A stretch of DNA of 64,000 bases from Pseudomonas sp. RIT-PI-r (GCF_001297015.1 NZ_LIGE01000046.1:1-64000); one strand, 5' to 3'; counted from the first letter of the stretch, positions 25,493 to 35,152 are shown. The notes: generated from the sequence alone by a model not told the origin. Numbers and translations are program-made.

Positions 25493-27126
25493 CCCGTTTC
25501 ACCGCTCTCTTGCTGCCCTTGCTGATCTGCACGGCCACCGCCCAGGCGACCGAGTTGACCGCCAGCGTGGATCGCAGTCGCCTGAACTCCGGCGAGACGG
25601 TCGAACTCACGCTCGAAACCAGCGACGTCACCCAGTTCGGCAAACCTGACCTGACCCCTCTGGAGCCGCTGTTCGAAGTGCGTGGCACGCGCCAGGTCAA
25701 CCAGTTGAACACGCTCAATGGCGACAACCGCGCGACCACCCGCTGGATCATCACGCTGTTGCCGAAAGAGAACGGCAGCGTGGTGATTCCGCCGTTGCAG
25801 ATGGGCGATGTGCAGAGCCAGCCAATCACCGTGCAAGTGGTTGAAAGCGCTACCCGCGAAGACAACAACGGCCTCGATCCGGTGTTCATCGAAGCCAGTC
25901 TCGATCAGTCCAGCGTCTATGTGCAGGCCCAGGCGATCCTGACGTTGCGCATCTACCATTCAGTGTCGCTGTACGACGACAGCAGCCTGACCCCGTTGCA
26001 GATCACCGATGCGCGCATCGAGCAACTGGGCGATACGCGAACGTACGAGAAAGACATCAACGGTGTGCGCCACGGCGTGATCGAAATGCGTTATGCGATC
26101 TACCCGCAGCACAGCGGCTTGCTGACCATTGCCCCGCAAACGTTCAGCGCCACGCTGGTCGATCCTCAACCGTCCCCGGACGTCAGCGCACAAGGGCCGA
26201 AGCCGGGCAAACTGATGCGTGTCAGTTCCGCCGACATCCCGTTGACGGTCAAACCCAAACCCCTGACCTACCCCGTCGACGCGCCATGGCTGCCCGCGCG
26301 CAGTCTGACGTTGAGCGAAAGCTGGAATCCGGAACCGGAGCACACGCAGGTGGGCGACTCGCTGACCCGCAGCCTGACCCTGAAAGTCGAAGGTCTCGCC
26401 AGTTCGCAACTGCCAGTGCTGCCCGCCACCGACGTCAACGGTTTGCGCCGCTACCCCGATCAACCGGTGCTGAGCAATCAAAGCACCGACCGCGGCCTGG
26501 TCGGCACGCGCGAAGAACGCGAAGCGCTGGTGCCCAGCCGTAGCGGCGCAATCGACCTGCCGACGGTCGACGTGGTGTGGTGGAACACCTTCGAAGATCA
26601 CCTGGAACACAGCAGCTTGCCCGCACGCACCCTGCAAGTGGCGAACAACCCGAGCCTGCAGGTCGATACGCCGGCCGGTACGCTGCAACCGAGTGTCGTC
26701 GATAACGATGTGTTGTGGTGGTGGAAGCTCAGCACGCTGATTCTCGCCTGCACCACCCTGCTCGGCTTCGGCCTCTGGTGGCGCGCGCGCTGGCAACCGG
26801 CGGTACATCGCGCCGCCCAAACCGGCCCGAGCCCGCGCACCTTGATGGATGACATCAAGCGCGCGAGCCAGGCCAACGATCCGCAAGCAACGCGGCAGGC
26901 GCTGGATGCGTGGGCGCGTCAACAGCCGGAAACCCTGGCGGACATGGCGGCGCGGTTTGTGCCCTTGTCGGACGCCCTCGACGGGCTCAACGGCGCGCTT
27001 TACAGCGAAACCGGCCAGCATTGGCAAGGTGAAGATTTGTGGCGAGCGATCCGCACGATTCCGACCGCTGAGCGCGTACACGACCCAGTGGGCGACAGTG
27101 GCCTGCCACCGCTTTATCCGAAGTAA
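25489..27126 (+). CDS. BatD-like protein
   Basis: A 545-residue exported protein: signal peptide MTRFTALLLPLLICTATAQA, a long periplasmic part made of repeated beta-sandwich regions (BatD/DUF7939 type), a membrane segment at about 402-423 (DVLWWWKLSTLILACTTLL), and a cytoplasmic C-terminal region. BatD is the last member of the MoxR/Bat operon and probably forms a periplasmic platform for the VWA proteins. The start overlaps the preceding stop (ATGA). A hairpin repeat directly follows and may end the transcript. Confidence 0.92.
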   Translation: MTRFTALLLPLLICTATAQATELTASVDRSRLNSGETVELTLETSDVTQFGKPDLTPLEPLFEVRGTRQVNQLNTLNGDNRATTRWIITLLPKENGSVVIPPLQMGDVQSQPITVQVVESATREDNNGLDPVFIEASLDQSSVYVQAQAILTLRIYHSVSLYDDSSLTPLQITDARIEQLGDTRTYEKDINGVRHGVIEMRYAIYPQHSGLLTIAPQTFSATLVDPQPSPDVSAQGPKPGKLMRVSSADIPLTVKPKPLTYPVDAPWLPARSLTLSESWNPEPEHTQVGDSLTRSLTLKVEGLASSQLPVLPATDVNGLRRYPDQPVLSNQSTDRGLVGTREEREALVPSRSGAIDLPTVDVVWWNTFEDHLEHSSLPARTLQVANNPSLQVDTPAGTLQPSVVDNDVLWWWKLSTLILACTTLLGFGLWWRARWQPAVHRAAQTGPSPRTLMDDIKRASQANDPQATRQALDAWARQQPETLADMAARFVPLSDALDGLNGALYSETGQHWQGEDLWRAIRTIPTAERVHDPVGDSGLPPLYPK

Positions 27127-27130
27127 AAGA

Positions 27131-27203
27131 TCAAAAGATCGCAGCCTTCGGCAGCTCCTACAGGAGTTATGTGTAGGAGCTGCCGAAGGCTGCGATCTTT
27201 TGA
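27131..27203. repeat. Hairpin repeat after the Bat operon
   Basis: TCAAAAGATCGCAGCCTTCG and its reverse complement enclose a loop of about 17 bases. It is the same family as 20093-20168, with CCTTCGG in place of CCTGCGG, and could act as a transcription terminator. Confidence 0.9.
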
Positions 27204-27306
27204 TTTTGCTAAAGATCAAAAAAGACCAAAGGCAATCGGCGGCACGCAGATTGATGCGCAGGTTTAAAGTCTACCTGTCATTTCCAGAGGACAGACGATT
27301 ACATTC

Positions 27307-27699
27307 TTATAAATAATCCAACCAGTCATTTGAATTAACCGAACGCCCCTTTTCACAAAAATCCTCATATCGCTCTCTGTATCTATCTAGAGAAGCAGCT
27401 GCAACATCTATGCAAATATATCCACGCCCTCTCTCCTCAACAGACAGAGACACGGGATTTATTTTGATCGGAGAGTCGCTTACCACGATTCCCGACAATT
27501 TCGACCTGTGAAATATAAAGCTCTTCCCTCCACCGAGTGGAAGAACCAGCTCTGCAACTGCAAATATTATCTCCGGCCTTGAAATCTCGTAGCGATCACC
27601 CTCCGCATAGTTTTCGCAGTAGTTCTCCGGAACGAGGAACAATCTATGATTTATAATTACCAGCCACCCTTGCAAGTCAACACAAGCGCCAACTTTCAT
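27307..27699 (-). CDS. Unknown small protein, AT-rich gene
   Basis: A 130-residue protein with no family I recognise. It reads as a compact soluble beta-rich protein (WLVIINHRLFLVPENY near the start) ending WLDYL. The base composition is visibly more AT-rich than the genes around it and codon use is untypical (ATA, AGA, TTA), which suggests transfer. ATG 27699 is supported by GGGGAG 5 bases upstream. Its size, composition and position beside another small orphan fit an immunity-type protein, but nothing in the sequence proves this. Confidence 0.6.
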   Translation of the reverse strand: MKVGACVDLQGWLVIINHRLFLVPENYCENYAEGDRYEISRPEIIFAVAELVLPLGGGKSFIFHRSKLSGIVVSDSPIKINPVSLSVEERGRGYICIDVAAASLDRYRERYEDFCEKGRSVNSNDWLDYL

Positions 27700-27772
27700 T
27701 ACCACTCCCCAATCACAGTAGCGTCACATAGCATTAGCCAACGCTTTTTCTGTTCAAGCGCTGTCTTTTGAC

Positions 27773-28153
27773 TCACCGTAGCTCTTGAGAAAGAAACACA
27801 TTGCGCACGGTGTCCATGTCCGACCGAATGGCTTTCAGTTCTTCGTCATCGGCCCCGGCTTCGGCCAGACTCTCAACGCTGCACTGCCCGTACGTATCGA
27901 TCAAAATACCCAACATATCAACCGCGTAGGGGCTGTCTTTCGATAACTTCAGGCCTCGCCGGAGACCTTCCATATAAATCGCCGTCTGCAGGATTGCATT
28001 GGGGCCAGGTGCGTCTTTGCGCATCAGGCGCTCCAGCTCGTCCTGAGCATAGGCAAATGCTTGCTCGGGACGAAACCCGAGCTCATCCATCGCGTGAGAA
28101 TAAAGCCCTTTGACCATCCCTCTGGCCTGATTGAACAAGCTTTCAACACGCAT
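27773..28153 (-). CDS. Unknown small helical protein
   Basis: A 126-residue protein that appears wholly helical (VKGLYSHAMDELGFRPEQAF, DELERLMRKDAPGPN) with no recognised domain. ATG 28153 is chosen because GGAGTAGAAGAGAA precedes it; a 7-residue extension lacks a ribosome site. It lies 73 bases upstream of the AT-rich gene on the same strand, so the two may be co-transcribed. No toxin or partner is visible nearby. Confidence 0.6.
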   Translation of the reverse strand: MRVESLFNQARGMVKGLYSHAMDELGFRPEQAFAYAQDELERLMRKDAPGPNAILQTAIYMEGLRRGLKLSKDSPYAVDMLGILIDTYGQCSVESLAEAGADDEELKAIRSDMDTVRNVFLSQELR

Positions 28154-28382
28154 TTCTCTTCTACTCCGGTTCAACCAGCGGCGATTCGCACCAGCGAAAA
28201 CGATGTCAATATAGTGGCTCGATGGTAGGCAGCGGATATCAGGGCGTCAATTTTTTGAAATCGACGTGATACGCGCGTCCTCCTCCCGGACAAGCCCTCC
28301 CAGCGCAATAATCTGTAAACTCTCCCCTTTTCGCCGCGCGCTCCATCCGTGGCCATCAACTCATTCTGTAGCGGAGTCCACC

Positions 28383-29627
28383 TTGCGTCTGTTCCACACC
28401 TCCGACTGGCACCTTGGGCAAAACCTGCACGGCCAGGAGCGCGATTTCGAGCATGCGTGCTTCCTCGAATGGCTGCTGCGCCAATTGCAATTGGCGCAGC
28501 CGGATGTGCTGCTGATTGCCGGGGACATCTTTGACACGGTCAATCCGCCGGTCAAAGCCCAGGAACGCCTTTACGATTTCATCGTCAGCGCCCACGAGCA
28601 GCAGCCGTTGCTGACCATCGTGATGATCGCCGGCAACCACGATTCCGGCTCGCGGATCGAACTGCCCGCGCCGTTGATGCGCCGTTTGCGCACCCATGCG
28701 CCGGGCCGGGTGTTGTGGCTGGACGATGGCCAGCTCGATGCCGAACGTCTACTGCTGCCGCTGCCCAATGCACAAGGCGAGATTGCCGCGTGGTGCCTGG
28801 CGCTGCCGTTCCTGCGCCCGGCGGAAGTGACGGGCGCGCATTTGGGCGACAACTATTTGCGTGGCATCGGTCAGGTGCACGAATGGCTGATCGAAGCGGC
28901 CAACGCCAAGCGCAAACCCGGCCAGGCGCTGATTGCCATCAGCCACGCGCACATGGCCGGCGGCTCGGTATCGGAAGACTCCGAGCGCAGTCTGATCATC
29001 GGTAATGCCGAAGCCCTGCCCGCCAGTCTCTTCGGGCCAAGCATCAGCTATGTCGCCCTCGGCCATTTGCACAAGCCGCAGAAGGTCAACGGTGAAGAAC
29101 GCATTCGCTACAGCGGTTCGCCGATTCCGTTGTCGTTCTCTGAGATCGGCTATCAGCATCAGATTCTCGATATCAGCCTCGATGGCGAAACGCTGGTCAG
29201 CGTCGAACCGAAACTGATCCCGCGTTCGGTCAATCTGCAACGTATCGGCCCGGCACCGCTGGCCGAGATCCTGCTGCAACTGGCAGACCTGCCGAACATC
29301 GATCTGCTTGCCGAAACCCAGCGTCAGCCGTGGCTGGAAGTGCGGGTGATCCTCGACGAGCCGCAGCCAGACCTGCGCCATCAAGTGGAAAATGCCCTGC
29401 AAGGCAAAGCCGTGCGGCTGGTGCGCATTGCCGCCGAATACGCCGGTAAACGTGGCGCTGACGGCGAGGAGGAAGGCACCACACTGATCGAACTCGACCA
29501 ACTGACGCCGCAGGAACTGTTCAGCCGCGCCTGGCTCGACAACTACGGCAACGAGGTCGATGAGCAAACGCTGAAGGACTTCGCCGAACTGCTGCAAGAC
29601 GTACAACTGGAGGGCGAGCAGCCATGA
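28383..29627 (+). CDS. sbcD: Exonuclease SbcCD, nuclease subunit SbcD
   Basis: SbcD is the Mre11-type nuclease that, with SbcC, cuts DNA hairpins and protein-blocked ends. The phosphoesterase motifs are in order: HTSDWHLGQ, GDIFD, GNHDSG and, further on, ISHAHMAGG and LGHLHKPQ. I place the start at TTG 28383 because the conserved LRLFHTSDWHLG begins there and CGGAGTCCACC precedes it; the upstream in-frame part (from 28266) is not family-like. The protein is 414 aa. The stop overlaps sbcC by 4 bases. Confidence 0.95.
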   Translation: MRLFHTSDWHLGQNLHGQERDFEHACFLEWLLRQLQLAQPDVLLIAGDIFDTVNPPVKAQERLYDFIVSAHEQQPLLTIVMIAGNHDSGSRIELPAPLMRRLRTHAPGRVLWLDDGQLDAERLLLPLPNAQGEIAAWCLALPFLRPAEVTGAHLGDNYLRGIGQVHEWLIEAANAKRKPGQALIAISHAHMAGGSVSEDSERSLIIGNAEALPASLFGPSISYVALGHLHKPQKVNGEERIRYSGSPIPLSFSEIGYQHQILDISLDGETLVSVEPKLIPRSVNLQRIGPAPLAEILLQLADLPNIDLLAETQRQPWLEVRVILDEPQPDLRHQVENALQGKAVRLVRIAAEYAGKRGADGEEEGTTLIELDQLTPQELFSRAWLDNYGNEVDEQTLKDFAELLQDVQLEGEQP

Positions 29628-32600
29628 AGATTCTCGCCATTCGCTTGAAGAACCTCGCCTCGCTGGCCGGTCCGTTCGAAATCGATTTCACCGCTGAACC
29701 GTTGGCCAGCGCTGGGCTGTTTGCGATTACCGGCCCGACCGGCGCCGGCAAAAGTACCCTGCTCGATGCTTTGTGTCTGGCGCTGTTCGGTGCCGTGCCG
29801 CGCCTGAACAACACCGGGCGTGACGCCAAAGTCCCCGATGCCGACGGCGAAATCGCCACCGGTGACCCGCGCACTTTGCTGCGTCGCGGCACCGGCGAAG
29901 GTTATGCCGAAGTGGATTTTGTCGGTGTCGATGGCCGACGCTATCGGGCGCGCTGGGAAGCCAATCGTGCGCGTGAGAAGGCAGGCGGCAAGCTGCAAGC
30001 CAGTCGTCAGAGCCTGCGCGACATCGATCAGGATCAACTGCTCGCCAGCCAGAAAGGCGAATACAAAACCCAGCTGGAAGCGGCACTGGGCCTGAACTTC
30101 GAACAGTTCACCCGCGCCGTGCTGCTGGCGCAGAGCGAGTTCAGCGCGTTCCTCAAAGCGGACGACAACGATCGCAGCGAACTGCTGGAGAAACTCACCG
30201 ACACCGCGCTGTATACCCGCCTCGGCCGTCGCGCCTTCGACAAGACCAAAGAGGCTCGCGAAGCACACAAGCTACTGCAGGATCAAGCCACCGGCGTCAC
30301 CCCGTTGCCACCCGAGGCGCGAGCGGAACTGGATGAGCGCTTCAACGCCGCGCAGCAACAACTGAAGTTGCAGCAGGCGCAGCTCAAACAACTTGAGCAA
30401 CAGCACGGCTGGCTCAAGGATTTGCGCGTATTGCAGGACGCGCAACAGGCCGCCACCGAGCAACTGCACAGTGCACGGCAGCAATCGGAAAGTCTGGCCG
30501 GCGAGCGGGTGAAACTGACACGACTCGAACAGCTCGGCCCGCAGCGGCACCAGTTCGCGCGTAAAACCGAGCTCGATGCGCTGCTGACGCCACTGGCTGC
30601 GCAAATAGCCGCGCACACGCAGCAACACACAGAACTGACTGAGCGCCAGACGCAACTTGAACAAGCCCTCGAAGCGGCAAAAGTCACTCTGAGCCAAGCG
30701 CAGCAACGGCAAGGGGAGAACGCGCCGCTGTTGCGTCAGGCCTTTGAAGAGCAAAGCACCCTCGCCCGCCTGAGCAAGGATGTGGCGGCTGCCGCTGAAG
30801 CCCGAGACAGTGCAAAAACCGGCTGCACCGAAGGCCAGAAAACCATACAGGTTTTGCAGGAAAAACAGACTCAGGTCGGCGAACGTCTGCAACGCATCGC
30901 CGCTGAGCTTGAGCAAAGTGCCCATCTGGCGCCGTTGAGCGACGCGTGGAATGCCTACCGTGATCGTCTGCAACAACTGATGCTGATCGGCAATCGCCTG
31001 AACAAGGGTCAGGCCGAGCTGGCGAGCCTGGAAGATAACGCCGCCCGTAGCGCCGATACATTGACCACGCAGAAACAGCAACTGGAAGTGTTGTTCAAGG
31101 AAGCCGGCGCCGAACCCGACGCCGTCGCCGAACAGATCGGCCTCCTCGGCACGCTGCTGCAGGACAACCGCAAACAACTGCGCGCCTTTGAAGACTTGTC
31201 ACGCCTGTGGGCCACGCAACAGGATCTGGACAAGCGCAGCAGCGAACTGCAACAGCGTCAGCTCAGCGCCCAGCAGGAGCGCGAACGCCTGACCCAGGAC
31301 GGGGTGAAAAGCAAAGCCGAACTGACCGTCGCCGAACAAACCCTCAACGTCACCCGCGAGCTGCTCGAGCGCCAGCGGCTGGCGCGCAGTGCCAGTGTCG
31401 AAGAGTTGCGCGCGCAGTTGCAGGATGATCAGCCGTGCCCGGTGTGTGGCAGCAATGAGCATCCGTATCACCAGCCGGAAGCACTGCTGCAAAGCCTTGG
31501 TCGTCATGATGAAAGCGAACAGGCCAACGCGCAGCAAGTGGTCGATCAGCTCAAGGAAAAACTCAGCGAATTGCGGGCCGACGTGGGGGCGGTCATTGCT
31601 CAGCAGAAAGAGCTGCTGCAACAGCAGGAACAACTGACGACTCAGCAGCAAGCACTCGCGCCAAGCCTCGACGCGCATCCGCTGGCCGCGCAGTTGTTCA
31701 ATCAGGACGCCGACAAGCGCGATGCCTGGGTGAGCCGGCAACATGAGCAACTGAACCAGAGCATCGCTCAGGACGAACAACGCCAGAGCGCCCTGCTCAC
31801 CCTGCAACAGGATGCCGCGCGTCTGACCCAGCAATTGCGTCAGGCCGAAACGGCGCATCAGCAGGCCGCGCAACAGCTGAGCAACCAGCAACGCGAACTG
31901 AGCAGCGACCACCAGCGCCTTGACGAAGAACTGACGGCATTCGCCACCCTGCTCCCGGCCGACACCCTTGAAGCCCTGCGCCAGGAGCCGGCGGCTACCT
32001 TCATGCAGCTCGACCGGCAGATCGCCGAGCGCCTGGCGCAAGTCGATCAGCAAAAGGAAGAGTTGAGCGAGCAGCAACAACGCCAGCAGACCCTGGAAAA
32101 AGAACAGGATCGTCAGCAGACCCGAGTCGTGCAAGCGCAGACGGCGCAGCAGCAGTTCACCGCGTTGGCCGATCAGCAGCAAATCTGCCAGCAGAAACTC
32201 ACGCAATTGCTTGGCGAGCACAGCAGCGCCGAACAGTGGCAGCAGCAGCTTGAGCAGCGGGTGGAACAGGCACGCAACGCAGAAGCCAACACCGCGCAGG
32301 AGCTGCAAAGCGTGCGCACGCAACTTGTGCAGATCGCCGCTGAACTCAAGGCGCAGCAAGAACGCTTGCAGGCGCTGGAAAGCGAAGAACAGGATCTGGC
32401 GAGCAAGATTGCCGACTGGCGTGCGCGTCACCCCGAGCTGGATGACGGAGGCCTCGAAGACTTGCTGCGGGTCGATGACACGCAACTCGGCGAACTGCGT
32501 CAACGCTTGCAACAGAACGAAAAAGCCATTGAGCAGGCCACGGTCCTGTTGCAGGAGCGTGAGCGGTTACTGCTCGACCATCAGGCACAAAGCAACGGCA

Positions 32601-33265
32601 ATCTCGACGCCGAACAACTCGCTACAGCTCTGGCTGACCTGCAAAACCAATTCACTGTCAGCGAACAGCAGTGCGCCGAACTGCGCGCCGAGCAAGTCGA
32701 GGATCAACGTCGGCAGAACGCCAATCAGGCGCTGGCCCAGCAAATCGCCGACGCCTACGCCGAGTATCAACGCTGGGCGCGGCTGAGTGCCTTGATCGGT
32801 TCGGCGACTGGCGACACTTTCCGCAAGATTGCCCAGGCCTACAACCTCGACCTGTTGGTGCATCACGCCAACGTGCAACTGCGCCAACTGGTCAAACGCT
32901 ATCGTCTCAAGCGCGGCGGCAGCATGCTTGGCCTGCTGGTGATGGACACGGAAATGGGTGACGAACTGCGCTCGGTGCATTCGTTGTCCGGCGGCGAAAC
33001 CTTTCTGGTGTCGCTGGCGCTGGCCTTGGGCTTGGCATCGATGGCCTCGAGCACGCTGAAAATCGAATCGCTGTTTATCGATGAAGGCTTCGGCAGCCTC
33101 GATCCGGAGTCGTTGCAACTGGCGATGGATGCGCTCGATGGCTTGCAGGCCCAGGGTCGAAAAGTCGCAGTGATTTCCCACGTGCAGGAAATGCACGAAC
33201 GGATTCCCGTGCAGATTCAGGTGCAGCGTCAGGGCAACGGTTTGAGCACACTGGAGGTGAAATGA
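29624..33265 (+). CDS. sbcC: Exonuclease SbcCD, ATPase subunit SbcC
   Basis: A 1213-residue SMC-like ATPase, the Rad50-type partner of SbcD. Walker A is GPTGAGKST near residues 37-45, and the C-terminal lobe carries LSGGETFLVSLALALGLASM and the Walker B FIDEGFGSLD. Between them lie two long, glutamine-rich coiled coils with the zinc hook CPVCGSNEHP at about residue 605 at the apex. The length is normal for the family. It is coupled to sbcD and to the following GST gene by 4-base ATGA overlaps. Confidence 0.96.
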   Translation: MKILAIRLKNLASLAGPFEIDFTAEPLASAGLFAITGPTGAGKSTLLDALCLALFGAVPRLNNTGRDAKVPDADGEIATGDPRTLLRRGTGEGYAEVDFVGVDGRRYRARWEANRAREKAGGKLQASRQSLRDIDQDQLLASQKGEYKTQLEAALGLNFEQFTRAVLLAQSEFSAFLKADDNDRSELLEKLTDTALYTRLGRRAFDKTKEAREAHKLLQDQATGVTPLPPEARAELDERFNAAQQQLKLQQAQLKQLEQQHGWLKDLRVLQDAQQAATEQLHSARQQSESLAGERVKLTRLEQLGPQRHQFARKTELDALLTPLAAQIAAHTQQHTELTERQTQLEQALEAAKVTLSQAQQRQGENAPLLRQAFEEQSTLARLSKDVAAAAEARDSAKTGCTEGQKTIQVLQEKQTQVGERLQRIAAELEQSAHLAPLSDAWNAYRDRLQQLMLIGNRLNKGQAELASLEDNAARSADTLTTQKQQLEVLFKEAGAEPDAVAEQIGLLGTLLQDNRKQLRAFEDLSRLWATQQDLDKRSSELQQRQLSAQQERERLTQDGVKSKAELTVAEQTLNVTRELLERQRLARSASVEELRAQLQDDQPCPVCGSNEHPYHQPEALLQSLGRHDESEQANAQQVVDQLKEKLSELRADVGAVIAQQKELLQQQEQLTTQQQALAPSLDAHPLAAQLFNQDADKRDAWVSRQHEQLNQSIAQDEQRQSALLTLQQDAARLTQQLRQAETAHQQAAQQLSNQQRELSSDHQRLDEELTAFATLLPADTLEALRQEPAATFMQLDRQIAERLAQVDQQKEELSEQQQRQQTLEKEQDRQQTRVVQAQTAQQQFTALADQQQICQQKLTQLLGEHSSAEQWQQQLEQRVEQARNAEANTAQELQSVRTQLVQIAAELKAQQERLQALESEEQDLASKIADWRARHPELDDGGLEDLLRVDDTQLGELRQRLQQNEKAIEQATVLLQERERLLLDHQAQSNGNLDAEQLATALADLQNQFTVSEQQCAELRAEQVEDQRRQNANQALAQQIADAYAEYQRWARLSALIGSATGDTFRKIAQAYNLDLLVHHANVQLRQLVKRYRLKRGGSMLGLLVMDTEMGDELRSVHSLSGGETFLVSLALALGLASMASSTLKIESLFIDEGFGSLDPESLQLAMDALDGLQAQGRKVAVISHVQEMHERIPVQIQVQRQGNGLSTLEVK

Positions 33266-33846
33266 ACACGTTGTATTCCTTCCGCCGCTGCCCGTATGCG
33301 ATGCGGGCGCGGATGGCCCTGCGCTATTCGGGCGTGCCGGTGGACATCGTTGAAGTCAGCCTCAAGGCCAAACCGGCGGAGATGCTGGCGATCTCGCCCA
33401 AAGGTACGGTGCCGGTGCTGGATGCCGGTGGGCGGGTGATCGATGAGAGTCTGGAGATCATGCACTGGGCACTGGCGCAGAATGATCCGCAGGACTGGTT
33501 GCTTGATGGCGATTCGCGAATTGCCGAGTTGATCGAGGCGAATGATCAGGGGTTCAAGGTTGATTTGAATCGCTACAAGTATGCCGAGCGTTATCCGGAG
33601 CAACCGATGGAGTTTTATCGGGCTGAGGGCGCGGTGTATTTGCAGCGGTTGGAGGGGTTGCTGCAGGATCGCGATTATTTGCTGGCGGATCATCCGAGCC
33701 TGGCGGATATCGCCCTGCTGCCGTTTGTTCGGCAGTTTGCGCATGTCGATCGTGAGTGGTTTGCCCAGACGCCTTATGTTCGCTTACAAGCCTGGTTGCA
33801 GCGTTTCCTCGAATCCGACCTCTTCACCTCGATCATGAAGAAATAA
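33262..33846 (+). CDS. Glutathione S-transferase family protein
   Basis: A 194-residue protein with an N-terminal thioredoxin-like domain (residues 1-75) and a C-terminal helical domain. FRRCPYAMRARMAL puts a cysteine at position 10, as in omega- or glutaredoxin-2-like GSTs, and SPKGTVPVLD carries the cis-proline for glutathione binding. Its start overlaps the sbcC stop. The function is probably thiol transfer or dehydroascorbate-type reduction; the link to DNA repair is only operonic. Confidence 0.87.
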   Translation: MNTLYSFRRCPYAMRARMALRYSGVPVDIVEVSLKAKPAEMLAISPKGTVPVLDAGGRVIDESLEIMHWALAQNDPQDWLLDGDSRIAELIEANDQGFKVDLNRYKYAERYPEQPMEFYRAEGAVYLQRLEGLLQDRDYLLADHPSLADIALLPFVRQFAHVDREWFAQTPYVRLQAWLQRFLESDLFTSIMKK

Positions 33847-33864
33847 CCCTTACCTTCCTGCGTT

Positions 33865-33968
33865 GATCGTTCCCACGCTCTGCGTGGGAATACCTCAAGG
33901 GACGCCCTGCGTTCCAATCGGACGCGGAGCGTCCGGGGCTGCATTCCCACGCGGAGCGTGGGAACGAT
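33865..33968. repeat. 104-base palindromic repeat
   Basis: This is another copy of the GATCGTTCCCACGC...GCGTGGGAACGATC element described at 9629-9872, placed between the converging GST gene and the small membrane-protein gene. Confidence 0.85.
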
Positions 33969-33980
33969 CAGTCAAGCGCT

Positions 33981-34238
33981 TTACGCCAGCGCGTTGCACA
34001 TGCCGAGTGCCATGCAATCCACTTCGAATGGCCCGAGAAAATCGGCCGAAGCCTTTACCGGTGGATTCCCCGCCATCAGCCCCAGCGTATTCGCCCGTTC
34101 AATGTTGTGCGCGATGTTGTGGTTGGCCTCTATGGCCCGGGCCAGTGCGCCTACCGAGCCTTGGCCGATACCCAATAATGAAGCGCCGTTGGTGAAGAAC
34201 GCCAAACCGGCAACTACCCAAAGTCTGTAGCCCTTCAT
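33981..34238 (-). CDS. Small membrane or exported protein
   Basis: An 85-residue protein with an N-terminal hydrophobic segment (MKGYRLWVVAGLAFFTNGASLLGIG) that could be a signal or an anchor, then a helical part with NHNIAHNIERANTLG and a C-terminal end with two cysteines. I recognise no family. The ATG overlaps the stop of the preceding small gene (ATGA), so the two are coupled. Confidence 0.65.
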   Translation of the reverse strand: MKGYRLWVVAGLAFFTNGASLLGIGQGSVGALARAIEANHNIAHNIERANTLGLMAGNPPVKASADFLGPFEVDCMALGMCNALA

Positions 34239-34447
34239 GCGCCGCCGACTCCCGCGAGTTCGGCCCGGTCGACCATCACGCTCTGCGAGCGGACTTCGAA
34301 CTGGATGCCGGGGTGGGCGACGTCGATCGGTGCGTCGAACGTGTGTTCCATCTGCGAGGCGATGCTGACGACCAGCACCACGGCCAGGTACAGACCGATG
34401 GCCAGGTAGGCGCCGCGTTTGGCTGAAGTGATGATTGCGCTGGCCAT
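34235..34447 (-). CDS. Small single-pass membrane protein
   Basis: A 70-residue protein with one membrane segment (GAYLAIGLYLAVVLVVSIA, residues about 12-30) and a short acidic tail. ATG 34447 has CGGGAGAACACC directly upstream. It heads a two-gene unit with 33981-34238. Function unknown. Confidence 0.68.
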   Translation of the reverse strand: MASAIITSAKRGAYLAIGLYLAVVLVVSIASQMEHTFDAPIDVAHPGIQFEVRSQSVMVDRAELAGVGGA

Positions 34448-34611
34448 GGTGTTCTCCCGTGGGCATGTTTCGATGCCCACAGAATCAATCAAATAAGCCG
34501 CGCTAACCACTCAGGGTTTGCCATAGTGAACATCAGCTTCGTTGATTATTTAGCCAGTCTATCTGCGTGTTTGAAGAACCCTATCGTGCTGCGAAAAACA
34601 CACGCAAACGC

Positions 34612-34795
34612 GTAGGAGCTGCCGAAGGCTGCGATCTTTTGATTTTGCTTTTGCCGATCGTTCCCACGCTCTGCGTGGGAATGTAGCCCGTGACGCTCCG
34701 CGTCACTGGACGCAGAGCGTCCCTAGAGGCATTCCCACGCAAAGCGTGGGAACGATCAGGGCAAGATCAAGATCGCAGCCTTCGGCAGCTCCTAC
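34612..34795. repeat. Nested repeats: one palindromic element inside the loop of another
   Basis: GTAGGAGCTGCCGAAGGCTG starts at 34612 and its reverse complement ends at about 34795. Elsewhere these arms lie about 20 bases apart (27131-27203). Here they enclose a complete 102-base GATCGTTCC...GGAACGATC element (34656-34757). Together with flanking unstructured bases this fills the 369-base gap 34448-34816. Confidence 0.85.
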
Positions 34796-34816
34796 AGGGG
34801 AGTTCGGTGCAGGCGT

Positions 34817-34996
34817 TCAGTGCTGGGCTTTGTGATCCAGTGCGGCGTAGAAGTTGGCGCTTTGTTGCAGGTATTTCTGGGTGTAGCTCTGGGTGTGGGA
34901 TTTTTTGCTGGCGATTTCAACGTTGGCACCGGCTGGCAGTACCACGGTGGCAGAGATGGCGGAAGCGGCAATCACGGAGAAGAGATTGAAGTTCAT
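34817..34996 (-). CDS. Small secreted protein
   Basis: A 59-residue protein with a signal peptide (MNFNLFSVIAASAISATVVLPAGA) and a short polar mature part rich in Ser, Gln and Lys (SKKSHTQSYTQKYLQQSANF). GAGGGTTACCGCC precedes ATG 34996. No recognised domain; similar short exported proteins with this leader type are common in Pseudomonas. Confidence 0.65.
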   Translation of the reverse strand: MNFNLFSVIAASAISATVVLPAGANVEIASKKSHTQSYTQKYLQQSANFYAALDHKAQH

Positions 34997-35152
34997 GGCG
35001 GTAACCCTCGTGTTCGGTTGGCTTGCTTGCCCGGTTGGGCCGTGAAGCAAACTTAACGCTCGAGGGTTGATTGCCTGAAATGCTTTGTAACGTTAGCCGA
35101 TATCAGTGCAATTAATACAAGCAGACAGGCCCCGTAAACCGGGGCCTGTGGC

